64,000 nt of DNA from Rhyzopertha dominica. Its lineage: Eukaryota; Arthropoda; Insecta; Coleoptera; Bostrichidae. The stretch is from assembly GCA_025024175.1 (NCBI GenBank), contig QCXZ01000041.1, forward strand, positions 45,565,786 through 45,629,785. The letters are read 5' to 3'. The translations under genes and the position numbers were made by a program. Below the pieces are notes generated by a model, which made no database searches, was not told where the DNA came from, and was given only the letters and a program-made list of their open reading frames with translations. Shown here piece by piece: positions 46,655-57,120 of the stretch (its first letter is position 1; each line of letters starts with the position of its first letter).

Positions 46655-46683
46655 GCTTTCGTCTTTATTTAAGACATCATCAG
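46655..46683 (-). other. hammerhead-like motif, non-canonical
   Basis: On the reverse strand: CTGATGA, one extra T, GTCTT-AAATA-AAGAC (5-bp stem), then GAAAGC. The core words fit a hammerhead, but the extra base before the stem does not. A related layout, with CTGAAGA, lies at 47224-47253. Confidence 0.45.
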
Positions 46684-47053
46684 GGCTTCTACTATAAATT
46701 TACAATGGAGTAAGCATATCATAACAATACTAGGTTTTACATAAATCTTACCGAAAGTGAGATTAATTTAAAAATATTTTATGTTGTGAGTTATTTTCCT
46801 TCAATATACCATGTAATTTCTTCGTGTTCTTGCCTCTAGTAGTTTAAATTAATAAGAAATAGATAATTGATCGTACAATATTCAAATACAGCTTAAAATT
46901 ATACGATTAAATTCAACACAACAGGAAATATAGACAGTGTCAATATGTCGGCGTCAAAAATCACAGCCTTCCATCACAGAAACATTTTCTAGTTTTTATA
47001 TAGTTAATTATTCAAAATCCCTTCCGAAAGTAAGTATGTATAAATATTACTAA

Positions 47054-47054
47054 G

Positions 47055-47081
<27 letters not shown>
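47054..47081. repeat. (AT)n microsatellite
   Basis: About 14 AT units directly left of the 47-bp inverted repeat region. Confidence 0.95.
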
Positions 47082-47085
<4 letters not shown>

Positions 47086-47112
47086 ATTGATAATAATGGT
47101 CGTTTATGTATT

Positions 47113-47304
47113 TTATTTAAGTTTATTAAGGATATTTCGACCTCGATTAAAACTCTATATGTAAGTATTGTTAATAGTTTTGTATTTGCATACATGTTTA
47201 GAGTTGATAACACTTGTAGTTCCCTGAAGAAGACTTGAATAAATCAGTCGAAAGCTTGGAAGTATAGAGTTTTAATCGAGGTCGAAATATCCTTAATAAA
47301 CTTA

Positions 47305-47309
<5 letters not shown>
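47113..47309. repeat. 47-bp perfect inverted repeat, Penelope-type
   Basis: Arms 47113-47159 and 47263-47309 are exact reverse complements. The 103-base centre holds CTGAAGA (47224-47230), GACT...AGTC and GAAA (47250-47253), then gcttgg. The arms contain aggtcgaaatatcc words, like the related half at 46.6 kb. AT microsatellites flank both sides. Confidence 0.9.

Positions 47310-47360
<51 letters not shown>
47309..47360. repeat. (AT)n microsatellite
   Basis: About 26 AT units directly right of the inverted repeat. Confidence 0.95.
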
Positions 47361-47363
<3 letters not shown>

Positions 47364-47704
47364 ATAATTAAAATGCATTTTCTGGAATTGTTTCAAATTC
47401 GTGTCAGCTCTCGTTTCCCGCAAGTTGCATTTATTTAAATGGGTTTAAATGGGAAGGAAGGTCAAAAGGCACTCCATTGAAAAGGATATTTTTTCCTGAT
47501 TTCCAAAAAAGTATCACGCTTGTACAATTTATTGCTTCTGAGATGAAGAAAAGTGTGATAACAATTTTGGGTCTTGCAAAAAACTACGGGATAAAAACCA
47601 TATTCGTTATCGCTAAGTAAAAACAAAAACTCCATGTGGCACAGTGGCACCATTTTCCTCGTGACTGGTGGTGATGTTCATTCACTTTGTTACTTGTAAT
47701 CGCG

Positions 47705-48790
47705 ATGCCTCAGTTAACTAAACATGATCGCATCGAAATTTTGATGATGATTGACTATGGAGATAGAAGGCGAAGTTATTGGGAAGAAGTTGTACTCTAC
47801 AATGCAATTCATGAAAATTGTGAACCAATTGTCAGATCAGTTATTAAAAAATTGCAACGTTTTGACGAAACCGGCGGTGTTAAAAATGGTCAAAAACCAG
47901 GACCTCCAAAGGTTGCTACGAGCGAGGAAAGTAGCTTGAATGTGCTTTTAGATGTGCAGGAGAATACCAAGTGTTCCGTACAACAGCGTGCTCTCACTCA
48001 CCATATTAGCAGAAGATCTATTCAGAAAATTTTGAAGAAAGAGAAGTTTCATCCATACAAAATTTACTTATTACAAGAGCTGAGCGAAGATAGTTTCGAT
48101 CGTAGGATAGAATTTTGCGAAACGGCTATGAACATGATAAATGAAGATAAAAACATTTTAAATTGGATTATGTTTTCTGATGAAGCGACTTTTTGCCTCA
48201 ATGATAGTGTGTATAGACATAATTACAGATATTGGTCGGACACAAATCCACATTGGATTGAACAAGTCCACACACAACACCTGCAGAAGGTGAAATACTG
48301 GTGTGATGTTATCGGTATTATTATTGGGCCTTTTTTCATCGATGGAAATTTGAATGCGGTCACGTATTTACAGCTCTTGTGCGAACACATTATACCAGAA
48401 CTTATTCGCCTGTTCCTTAATCGTGAAAATGCTGCGCGTCCTTCTGAACTGATATAGTTTCAGCAAGATGGTGCACCGCCCTATTTTGCAGTCATGTTCG
48501 TGGAAACTTGAATGCGATATTTTCAGGCAGATGGATTGGTAGGCGCGGAGCGATGTAATGCCCATAACGTTCCCCTGATCTGATGCCGCTTGTTTTTTTT
48601 CCTGCGGGGATATCTGAAATATCGTATTTATGCTGATCGGCCACATAATGCAGAAGACTTAAAAGGACGAATCAGGGCAGATATTCAGAACTTACCTCTA
48701 AATATGTTACAAAGAACATTAGAAAACTCTTATTCAAGGCTGCATTAAGCCAGGAAGTGAATGGGGAACATTATGAGCATCTTCTGTAAT
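47705..48790 (+). pseudogene. Tc1/mariner-superfamily transposase, one stop then frameshifts
   Basis: From ATG 47705 (MPQLTKHDRIEILMMIDYG) the frame is open to a TAG at 48455 (SELI*FQQDGAPP, where the stop replaces the expected tryptophan). It has an N-terminal helix-turn-helix (to about residue 60), QKPGPPKV linker, a second helix-turn-helix (HHISRRSIQKILKKEKFHPY), FSDEATFCL with the first catalytic aspartate (about 48179), a WSDTNPHWIEQV block and WCDVIGIIIGPF. Past the stop QQDGAPP gives the second aspartate (48467). A shifted frame gives SPDLMPL with the third near 48577, roughly 37 codons later if indels are ignored. The RGYLKYRIYADRP block follows. The subgroup is uncertain because of the indels. 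Best-preserved copy of the family in the window. Confidence 0.85.
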
Positions 48791-49297
48791 CTAAATTTTT
48801 TAAAATACAGCATTTTTCACGGAATCATATTTTTCTTTTTTACTTTTTGGGTACCCGATTGATCAAACTAGACAAAAATTATCACCAGTCAAGGAAAAAT
48901 GATATAATACCTGACTCTTTTGTCCATTTTAGCGATAAAGAAAATTGTTTTCATTCTCTTTGTTCTCTGTCGGGCTCAATTAGTGCATTTACACTTTTCT
49001 CAACTCGGAAGCAGTAAATTGTACAAGTGTATACATTTTTGTAATCAGGAAAAAATACGTAAGTTGCGCCCATATCTCGGAAACGAGAGCTGAAACGGAG
49101 TTGAAAAAAATTCCAGAAAATGCATTTTGATTACCCATAGACCCATGCACAATTTCAGAAAAATCTGTCGAATATTTCAGGCTTATATCATGTTGGTTTC
49201 ATACTTTGTTTTATATTTCCCAAAGCAGTAATATTAAACCCTCAAGGACTAAGTATTATATATCGCATATATTGCTTATCTCTAGTACCATTATAAA

Positions 49298-50338
49298 TAA
49301 TCAGAAATAAAATCTTCCTTAATGGTTTAGATGTCATGTGACTCCATTCAACTCGTTAATTCGAGGCATTTGCAGATCCCCTTGCCGATCTCGGTTCAGA
49401 ATTGGATGTCGCACGCCATAAATTATGTACCAAGTTTTCGAAGATGTACACGCCCAAACCCCGGGCGTTTCACAGCTATCGCGTCTGGTGATATCCCTAC
49501 TTGGTTAAAATTCCGTCCGGATTTTAATATAATATTCCTCTGCGGTAGGATCCAACCGAAAACCTGATTGATGTTGACAGCCCTGGGGGGTGCATAACGT
49601 CTACGGTGAAATGTGTGTAAACAGCCCGGCACTCGCGAACGATATCGGTACCTACCCTGCAAATATTAGGTATTAGCGTTTCAATTCCGGTTGTTCGACT
49701 GACGCCCCGCAGGATCTAGGAAAACGCCCGCGGGTCACGGCGGAGGAAACTATCTAGCTAACGGGGACGTTCGACAAGATGTTGATTTAAGGGACGGTTC
49801 GGTATGTGAGCAAATGCCGAGTGGGCCGTGAGGTCTCTTTTCGAGGACCTCGAGACGATTTCAATTTGGATGGCGCTTGATTTGTTTCGTGCTATTGCAG
49901 GACCAGAATATTCTGCGAACACAACTTAATGGTTTATTTAACTTTCGCTAATTTTTAACGACACTCAGCCACAGACTGTTGTAAAACTATTTGTCTGCTA
50001 GGCGGTTGTCGTACACTTCACAGGACCGTGTATTTTGAAAATAATCTAAAAATGCAAATGCATTTATTAAAAGTGCATGTTTTTAGCAAAATTCGGGTTC
50101 TTTATGTTCTGCTGCTTCTTTGCAAACAGACCGCCTGCAAAGTGTTAAGCCGGACGCCGCCAAAAGGTTATTAAAAGGATTTTCAAAATAATTAGTGACC
50201 AAAATTCCCAGAGTGCAACCAATAAAATCATTTCATTCATTTCTTACGACTTCCATTTAGATTTGAGGGTTAAAGAGAAAACTACGATTTAGTTTCATCT
50301 TATTTTGTCACTCAAGTGATTACGGGAAGCATGTAAAA
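49298..50338. other. gene-free interval with GC-elevated island 49330-50170
   Basis: Opposing frames of 78 and 79 codons overlap at 49423-49567 and carry no known motif. Candidate conserved non-coding DNA. Confidence 0.3.
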
Positions 50339-50703
50339 ATGCTAAAAGAAAGTGTCAACAAGTCCGTTCATATCAAGAGATGGATTAATAATAAACCCGG
50401 TTTAAAAATCATTGATGACAATAATAATTTCTGTACAGTTTGCAACGAAAAAGTAAGCTTTTTTATGTCTAATTTTTNAAAAATATGCTTACATATTTTA
50501 ATTTTAATTTTTATAATAAAACTGAAACAATTTTGATATTTAATTTCTTTAATGCATTGATTAAGCTTTTTAACATATTTCACCACATTTTGTATTTTTT
50601 TTTGTTTTAGGCTGTATGTGAAAGGAAATTTCATGTTGATTAATACTTGGGAACCGCAACACAAAGGTCGTCAACAAAAGCCGAAGTTTGGTTCAAGAAA
50701 AAG
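50339..50703 (+). pseudogene. zinc-finger (BED-like) exon pair, probably hAT-derived
   Basis: Exon 1 (50339-50452) reads HIKRWINNKPGLKIIDDNNN and then FCTVCNEK. A GTAAGC donor at 50453 and a polypyrimidine-AG acceptor ending at 50610 define a 158-bp intron. Exon 2 (50611-50703) continues in frame with AVCERKFHVD, a stop (TAA 50641), then YLGTATQRSS, and ends at GTAAGG. The joined pattern (C-x2-C, a KF-x-x-D block, then a degenerate H...H region) resembles the DNA-binding finger found at the N-terminus of many insect hAT-related proteins. The first expected histidine region reads YLGTATQ, so the finger is damaged. Call from pattern recall. Confidence 0.45.
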
Positions 50704-51370
50704 GTAAGGTTATTCAAAAGCTAGGTGTAGTTTTACAACAAAAGAATATACAAAAATGAAGGTAGTACATTTCAACTCAACGACAAAAAATAACATAATA
50801 ATGAGAAAACCGTTACGCCGTCTGTTACACAATTATAAAATGCAACACTCTGTAGAACACAACAAGTAAAACATGTACGTGAGTAAAGATTTGTCACTTA
50901 ATGTGGGAAGCTAGTGTAGAATACACTGATACTTCGTTTCCGAATCGTCACAAAAATTTGTTTTGCCCTAGATTTAGCGTCAAATGTGTTTTAGAAATAA
51001 TAATACAAAAACGATCTAGCTGAACTTTACAAACTAAAGGTACATAATTTTAGCCAAGTATGAGTACGAAAAAGTTGCTTTAAAAGCTTCCTTTCCGTAA
51101 ACAAGTTTTAAAGACAATTCATTCCCGATTGGTTTCTGTAAGTAAATAGCAGAATATGTGACCAACACTTGTTCCTAGCTCTGCTTGGACTTATATAAAG
51201 CCCAGCTTCTCAGCCATTTATTCCTTTAAATGAGTTAGTTTTATATTTTCAGTCTAAGCATTTTTAATCAAGTAATAAAACAAGTGCATGCTTCAGTTAT
51301 AATTATTGTAAAAGAAAGTTAATAAATTAGTTGGAAATAATACAGTCCTCCGAAGTAGTAACTTATATAT
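50704..51370. other. gene-free stretch
   Basis: AT-rich, no motif found. Confidence 0.5.
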
Positions 51371-51378
51371 GCATTTAT

Positions 51379-52470
51379 CAGTGGCGGCTCGTCCGGGTCG
51401 GCAGGGTCGGCACTGCCGACCCAGAATTTTGATCGAACAAGTTATTTTTTTTTCGTATTTTTATGTATATTTTGTTTTATTATGTTCAGATATCTTGAAA
51501 CAGTTGGAACGTATTTTTTTACATTACCATCAAATTAATAATTAGCCAAAATCACATTTTTACGGGTTATCCCGAAAAATTTACGCTACTCGGCAACCGT
51601 GACTGGGCCGTGTTTGTCATCCAAGCCCGTGATCCAACCGCTGCGCTGGGTCGGCAGACCGCATTGTTATAAGGAAGCAATAGCATCGTTTTCCTATGAG
51701 CTGAACAAAGACGCAACCCTGCGCGCATATTGAATCCTGAGGCGAAAATCGAGACTGCAATGCCTGGGGCCGGCAGACAGCATAAAACGTTAAAACGGAC
51801 TTCATCATTTATTTCAATTATTTCAAGTTTTTTTTTTAATCAACCAATTATAGTTCTGTTTTCTACTGAGTATTACAAATTATCTGATTGACACCCTTTA
51901 CATGCTTACAGTTTTTTTATAATCATAATTTAATTTTACGTATATATGTTTTTATTGAAGTTAATAAAGGAGGCCCGGCATTCATAATCGTCGGATTCCG
52001 AAAATTAATTTTGACATGTACATTGAACAACAATTATATATATAGTTCAATACTGAAATCACGAAAAACTACCCGAATGTTCTACGAAATTTTTCATTTT
52101 CCCAAGATTATTCTAAGAGCTATCCTCTTAAATAAACAATTTTAAGCAGATACCTTCAAACATTTAACAGAATTAATTAAATACATGTTATAAATATAGT
52201 CAATCTGAAATCATTGAAGAATTTCACACAAAAAGAAAATAACAAAATAAGTAAGCGCCAATACCCCAGATTAGGCTATTTGTTACCAAATGAACTATCT
52301 TTTTAACTTGCGGCGATATGAAAATTTACAGAAGTAGCAAGTAATAAACAACAACAACTACGAGTATATACAAAATTATTTACTAATTTATAAATAAATA
52401 ATATTGACTAACTAGAGTGGACCAAAGTTTTTACTGCCGACCCAATAGAATTTGTCACCAGCCGCCACTG
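51379..52470. mobile_element. non-autonomous hAT transposon
   Basis: 1092 bp between CAGTGGCGGCT and its inverted copy AGCCGCCACTG, flanked by a perfect 8-bp duplication GCATTTAT (51371-51378 and 52471-52478). An 8-bp duplication and CAG-type ends are hAT features. Subterminal gggtcggca words recur in both orientations. Inside is no transposase; frames of 63 and 85 codons lack motifs. It must have been moved by a hAT transposase encoded elsewhere. Confidence 0.88.
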
Positions 52471-52606
52471 GCATTTATTAAGACATCCCATACTGTGGCT
52501 TATTTTTCGCTACAGATATATTTATCACGGTGGTTAAAAACATCCATAGTCAATGTATTCCTGAGATGAAAACACTTCTACATCAAAACAAACAGGTTAT
52601 TATGTA

Positions 52607-54298
52607 CGAGCCCAGTACCATTTCAATTGGTCCAGTTGCAACTTTTTTAATTTTATTGTATTTAATGGACAGGAGTTGTAATGCTATTATGAAACAGATA
52701 TTTAATCATTTTTCACCACAACTTTTGAGACACTTCCCACTTAATCAATTATTCATTTGTCTAATTCAAACATTTAATTTCTTAACTACCAAGTTGAAGC
52801 AAATAATGAGAAAACCTGAGTTACAAACAACTGACTTAATCTATTTCTTCAAAGGCTACCATTGAGTAGCATCACCTTTACTTTTTTATGACAGGGGTTA
52901 TTCTTCTTTGTTTCTTTCATTGTAATCACTAAATTCTGGCAATCTTGTGGTGTAAACTTATCCCACATAAATTGAAGTATATGCCTTAATTCGGGAATCG
53001 ACCTGGCAGGAGTTGCGCGTAGTTGCTCTCTCATAATGTGCCAAAGAGTTTCTATAGGAGAAAGGTCAGGACTACTGGGTACCCATTTTAAAAGTGGAAG
53101 ACTGAACCTATGTATCATTTGGATACATGACATTCAGCTCCATCTTGTTGAAAAACAAAGTCATTTCCTGACGTCAATTACTCGTCCCTAGTGGGTAGCA
53201 AATATTCGCTTAAGATATTAAGATATTTTCGGTGTTCACAATGCCCTCAAAGAAATGTAATTTTCCTACTCCTCTTGCAAACATTGATCCCCACACCATA
53301 ATCGATGCTGAAAATTAAATTTTTCTCTTCAGACAATCTGGATGATATATTTTTTTTGCCGAATAACTCTGCTGCGACTGTCGCCTACGTAAACTTCAAA
53401 TCTAGACTCGTTGCTCCAATGTACACTGTTCCATTGTTCAGGACTCCAAGTTCTATGTTCTTTTGCCCACTTCAACCGATTTTCCTTTTGTTACGTTGTT
53501 AACAGTGGCTTTTCCTTCGCCTAGACAATAACCACATTTTTGTTGAAAACATTTCGAAAGTTAAAAACAAAAGATTTTACCTTGTAAGTTCCAAAACTCA
53601 ATCTTTGTGCTTCCCGGTGACAGGTGGATCTTGAAACATGTCTTCCCACAGCATCACTCCAAAGTGTGCTTAGTTGACCGTAATTTGCTCTCCTGTTCTG
53701 TTTAATTATTCGTTTTAACGCTCTCCGATCAATATCAGTAAGTGCACTTTTTTCACATACCTCTGATTATAGGCTCGACATTATTGCTTGATTTGAATAA
53801 CTGCACTACGTTGCGAACACTGTATCTTGACAACCCCAATAACTGTCCAATTTCTGCATTAGATCTGCCAGATTTATATAAATGAATAATAATTGAACGA
53901 ATATTCGGTTCAATAACTTTTCCTCGAGTCATTTTTTAATTCTTCAATACACAATTCTATAATTGAAACTACCCAAAACGCTTTTGACGTCTGCTGTCAA
54001 GTAAACAATATCTCTTAGTTGCGCGAAATTGCACAGCCACCTCAAGTGTTACATCCACATGTATGCAAACTTCCGCAAATAATAAGATAGAAACCAGGGT
54101 TCGGCCTAAATAGTTGGTGTTTCTTTACTATACGATTTTGATTATTGAGAACAGTTCAATTGTGCGTAAAATTTAATGGACCATAATGTATAGAAGCCAT
54201 TTATAATAAAAACAAACCCCAAGAAGCGATTTTGTTTAAAATATTTAAGAAATTTTAATAATTCTGTTGATGGGCCAACTGAAATGGGACAGGGCTCG
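52607..54298 (-). mobile_element. Tc1-type transposon, complete ends, broken transposase
   Basis: 1692 bp with inverted ends CGAGCCCNGTNCCATTTCA, flanked by TA on both sides (52605-52606 and 54299-54300). The ends differ at a few positions. The transposase is on the reverse strand (53932 down to 52849). Confidence 0.88.
52849..53932 (-). pseudogene. Tc1-family transposase, frameshifted
   Basis: Reverse-strand start MTRGKVIEPNIRSIIIHLY (53932), helix-turn-helix NAEIGQLLGLSRYSVRNVV, then after a shift SALTDIDRRALKRIIKQNRR and YGQLSTLWSDAVGRHVS. The middle (about 53560-53300) is degraded. MVWGSMFARGVGKLHFFEG follows (about 53300-53240), then a damaged FFNKME/QQDGAECH region (second aspartate). 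The last frame has SSPDLSPIETLWHIM with the catalytic glutamate (about 53070). Glutamate in the third position marks the Tc1-type triad. Several shifts and stops. Confidence 0.82.
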
Positions 54299-54439
54299 TA
54301 TTAAGGAAACGAAAGAATCTCTAAACGGCTCCAAATTTCTATAGTTTCCATCAAAAGGTCAAATGACAAATGCGCTAGTTGTAAACTGTGCATTACGTTT
54401 TGTTCTGGCATTTATTTTAAATTGTGAGATTTATTGCGT

Positions 54440-54595
54440 TTTATTACATCATACCATTGCTTTGTTATATAGGCAAAACCAGATCTATGCTGTGCTGTCT
54501 GCACTAGACCTAAACTGCACTGATGAGCTTTAATGATAGCGAAATAGATCTATCTGCAGTTGGTTGCGGTGCAGGTAGCACAGCATAGACATGCA
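54440..54595 (+). repeat. hammerhead-ribozyme repeat, best copy
   Basis: The left part (acatcataccattgctttg, from about 54446) is shared with the 3.4-kb copy. The right end is tagcacagcatagacatgca. Together with copies at 3.3-3.6 and 11.9 kb and single arms near 3285 and 33249, this is a dispersed family. No coding. The whole repeat is about 150 bp; true boundaries need more copies. Confidence 0.8.
54485..54588 (+). ncRNA. type I hammerhead ribozyme with extended helix I
   Basis: Inner helix I: 54513-54519 (AACUGCA) pairs with 54555-54561 (UGCAGUU), 7 of 7. Core CUGAUGA 54520-54526. Helix II GCU 527-529 with AGC 538-540, loop of 8. GAA 541-543. Helix III AUA 544-546 with UAU 551-553, loop GAUC; A15.1-U16.1 is kept. 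The cleavage base is C54554. Outer helix I: CUGCAC 499-504 with GUGCAG 569-574 (6 of 6), and CUAUGCUGUGCU 485-496 with AGCACAGCAUAG 577-588 (12 of 12). The asymmetric internal loop of 8 and 7 bases in helix I lies where the tertiary contact with loop II is expected. All invariant core bases are present. Known relatives: short-helix-III hammerheads in Penelope-like elements, small circular retrozymes and some insect satellites. Activity is inferred, not shown. Confidence 0.85.
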
Positions 54596-54599
54596 TTTT

Positions 54600-56204
54600 A
54601 ATTTATTACGTTTTGATAATTATTATTTCAAGTTTTAGCCAGCGCGATCGTTGTTTTAGCCAATGCAACTAGCGTCACATAAAAAATATCAAATAGATTA
54701 ATTTGACATTACATTACTAATTTAGTCATAACAGGAACGTAATTAAAACCAATTCACCCTAATTTTTGGTACCACAGTATCAGTGATTTGTGCTTGATCA
54801 CTTATTGCTGCTGAAAGATATGTTGCTAATTTGATACTTATGTTGTTGCTTTTTGTTAACACTTTTAAGAAGAACTAGTTGCTATTAGACTGAATCTTTC
54901 TCTTTTGAGTGGATGATTTTACAAACTAATGTTTAAATGCAACTCATAAGGCATACGCACAATTCACTGCACTGCTATAGCAATATAATTCTTAACTGTT
55001 ATTCGAATGAACCTCATTAACTAGTAAATGCTAAAACGGTGTTACCCAAATTGCCATAAAAGCCAATAGCCACATTTGTTGGCTATTTTGCACGCATCTG
55101 TAACATTAAAGACGATTTATTGTGGCAGTGGATTGTCGCGTTGGTACTTCTGTACGTGCAACAACGAACTGACAGATTTTTTTTTCTGGACGGCTAAATT
55201 TCGGACCAGCGTTAATAACGGCCTGACCTGTGATCGTTTACGCCCGCTTGCGTCCATAACATAATTTTTCGTCGGGAGCATTCACCGGATTAATTTGTGT
55301 GAATTAACATCAACGGCGCGCGATTATACTTTGAACCGAATTTATCTTCCTCTGTTTTAGCGGGCGATATTTATGGGAGCACGGAACAAAACAAGCATAT
55401 GGGCTTTGTCCCATTTATAACATCCATTTATTAGGTGTGTATCGTTAATGTAAAGTCAAACATACAAATGCCGGTGACACATGGGGAGCCTTCGGATCAT
55501 ATTTTCCGGCCTTTCNCCGAACGTTTATTGTGTGATTTATTTTTGTCCTGTGTGCTTTCTGGCCTGCTTGTTTTTCCGATATTTATGTTTGAAACGATGG
55601 CGGAATTTTAAAAACGCATTCGTCATTCGTGTCAGTCATGTTAGGTAACTTGCGGAGCACGGCCGGCAATGAAGCGTGAACCATTGAGAGCTGTTGTGGA
55701 AGTCTCTACGTGCTTATGATATTTGTTGTAGCGTCCGATGAAACCACTTTCGCACTCCTGAAGTTCAGGGTACTTCAACAAAAAAAAACCGCTGGAAATT
55801 GAATCAATACTTCCAAATCCAATTGTCAAAATTACAATTAAGTTTTTATTTTTTATACTATAGGATTAGTAATCAGGTTTTGAGCATATTTTCTCTCTAC
55901 ACATTTTTGCTAAGACAAACAGTCCTCGTGATATTAGCAAAAATATATAAATTTTAAAATCTGTTTTTTCCAAATAACTCGAAAATTATTAATTTAAGTG
56001 CTTTCTGATCAGAAATTTGATTATTTTAAAAAAATCGTACGAGCAGTGTACAAAATAGGTTTTTTGGAAAAATTTCGAAAATGTCAAAATTTTGGATAAA
56101 TTTTCTAAGACACATTCTATAATAAAATGATAATGTAATCATTATGTAATCTTGTGAATCTCTGTGTAATATTTGCGCAAACTTCGCAATCTTAATATAA
56201 TCAC
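54600..56204. other. gene-free interval with GC-elevated island 55080-55680
   Basis: The island contains gtccataacataat, ggattaatttgtgtgaattaac, gatatttatgggagc, atccatttattagg and gaacgtttattgtg: several homeodomain, Abd-B or caudal-like words. No coding frame with motifs. The strongest regulatory candidate in the window by motif density. Confidence 0.4.
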
Positions 56205-57120
56205 ATCTAGGTCCTTTGTTGTTTAATATCTATATAAATTACATTTCCAATTGTTTCAAACATTCAAATTTTTTAATGTATACCGATGATTTAAAAATGT
56301 ATCGTTGTGTTTCTTCTATAGAAAACTGCAAGCTTCTCCAGGAGGATATTGATAGGCTGAAATCGTACTGCCAGAGTAATAGCCTTTTTTTTACATTGAT
56401 AAATGTTGCACGATATCATTTACCAGGAATAAGAGCATTATAAAATTTGATTATAGTATAAACAGTAGCTTGTTGAATAGGGTAAATTCAATTAGAGACT
56501 TGGGTGTTGTGTTTGATTCAAAGGTGCTATTTAGTGAACATATTTCCTATATTGTAAGGAAGGCAAATAATAGTCTAGGATTTATTTTTAGAGTTTGTTC
56601 TGAATTTAGAAAATGGAAATCTTTTAATTCTTTGTTCATGGCTTACGTCAATAGTATTCTGAACTATGCTTCGGTTATTTGGAATCCCCAATATATTGTG
56701 TACATTAATAGCCTTGAAAGGATACAGAACAAATTCCTTATATATGTTGCTTATAAACTTCGTATGGATCTGCAGAGTACTGATCTTATACGTGAACACT
56801 TTCGCGTGCTGCCTCAGGAGCAGCGACGAAGTTTTGCAGATCTCCGTTATCTGCACATCATTTGCAATGGTGCCGTGGACTCGACAATCATTTTGAGTAT
56901 GTTGAATATTTCGGTGCCTTCTGTGTATAACACTAGGTCTCATAATTTGTTTTATGTACCAGTACATTTCACTAATGCATATGCAAACTCCCCACTTCTT
57001 AGAAGTATGAAGTCCTACAATTCATTAAGCGCGTTAATTAATCCATCACTTGAAGTTGATATATTTAGTGATTCTGTATACTCATTTCGGAGAAAAGTTT
57101 TTCAAGTGCTTCACCAATAA
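56205..57120 (+). pseudogene. LINE reverse transcriptase C-terminal part, one frameshift
   Basis: LGPLLFNIYINYIS leads into MYTDDLKMYRCV. The YADD box reads YTDD. A frameshift at about 56440-56465 separates this from a clean 216-codon frame starting RVNSIRDLGVVFDSKVLFSE, with GFIFRVCSEF, YASVIWNPQY and a normal C-terminus ending QVLHQ. Apart from truncation and one shift the copy is well kept, so it is fairly young. Confidence 0.82.

Larger units (their letters stand above)
46468..49209 (+). mobile_element. mariner-like element with nested Penelope-type repeats
   Basis: The left end acagggtcgctacaaagtat (about 46468) pairs with the decayed right end (ggtttcatactttgt, 49195-49209). Subterminal blocks around aaatgcattttctggaat occur at about 47370 and, inverted, at about 49110. 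The region 46540-47362 is foreign to the 19.5-kb relative and holds AT microsatellites and Penelope-type inverted repeats. The right end lacks the outermost 8-10 bases. Transposase at 47705 onward. Confidence 0.75.
46381..49297. mobile_element. palindromic miniature element split by a mariner-like insertion
   Basis: Outer arms 46381-46467 and about 49210-49297 are imperfect inverted copies, sharing ctagagataagcaatatat and tttaatattactgctttgg. The mariner-like element sits close to the centre of this palindrome, next to an aaatata segment. Confidence 0.7.
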
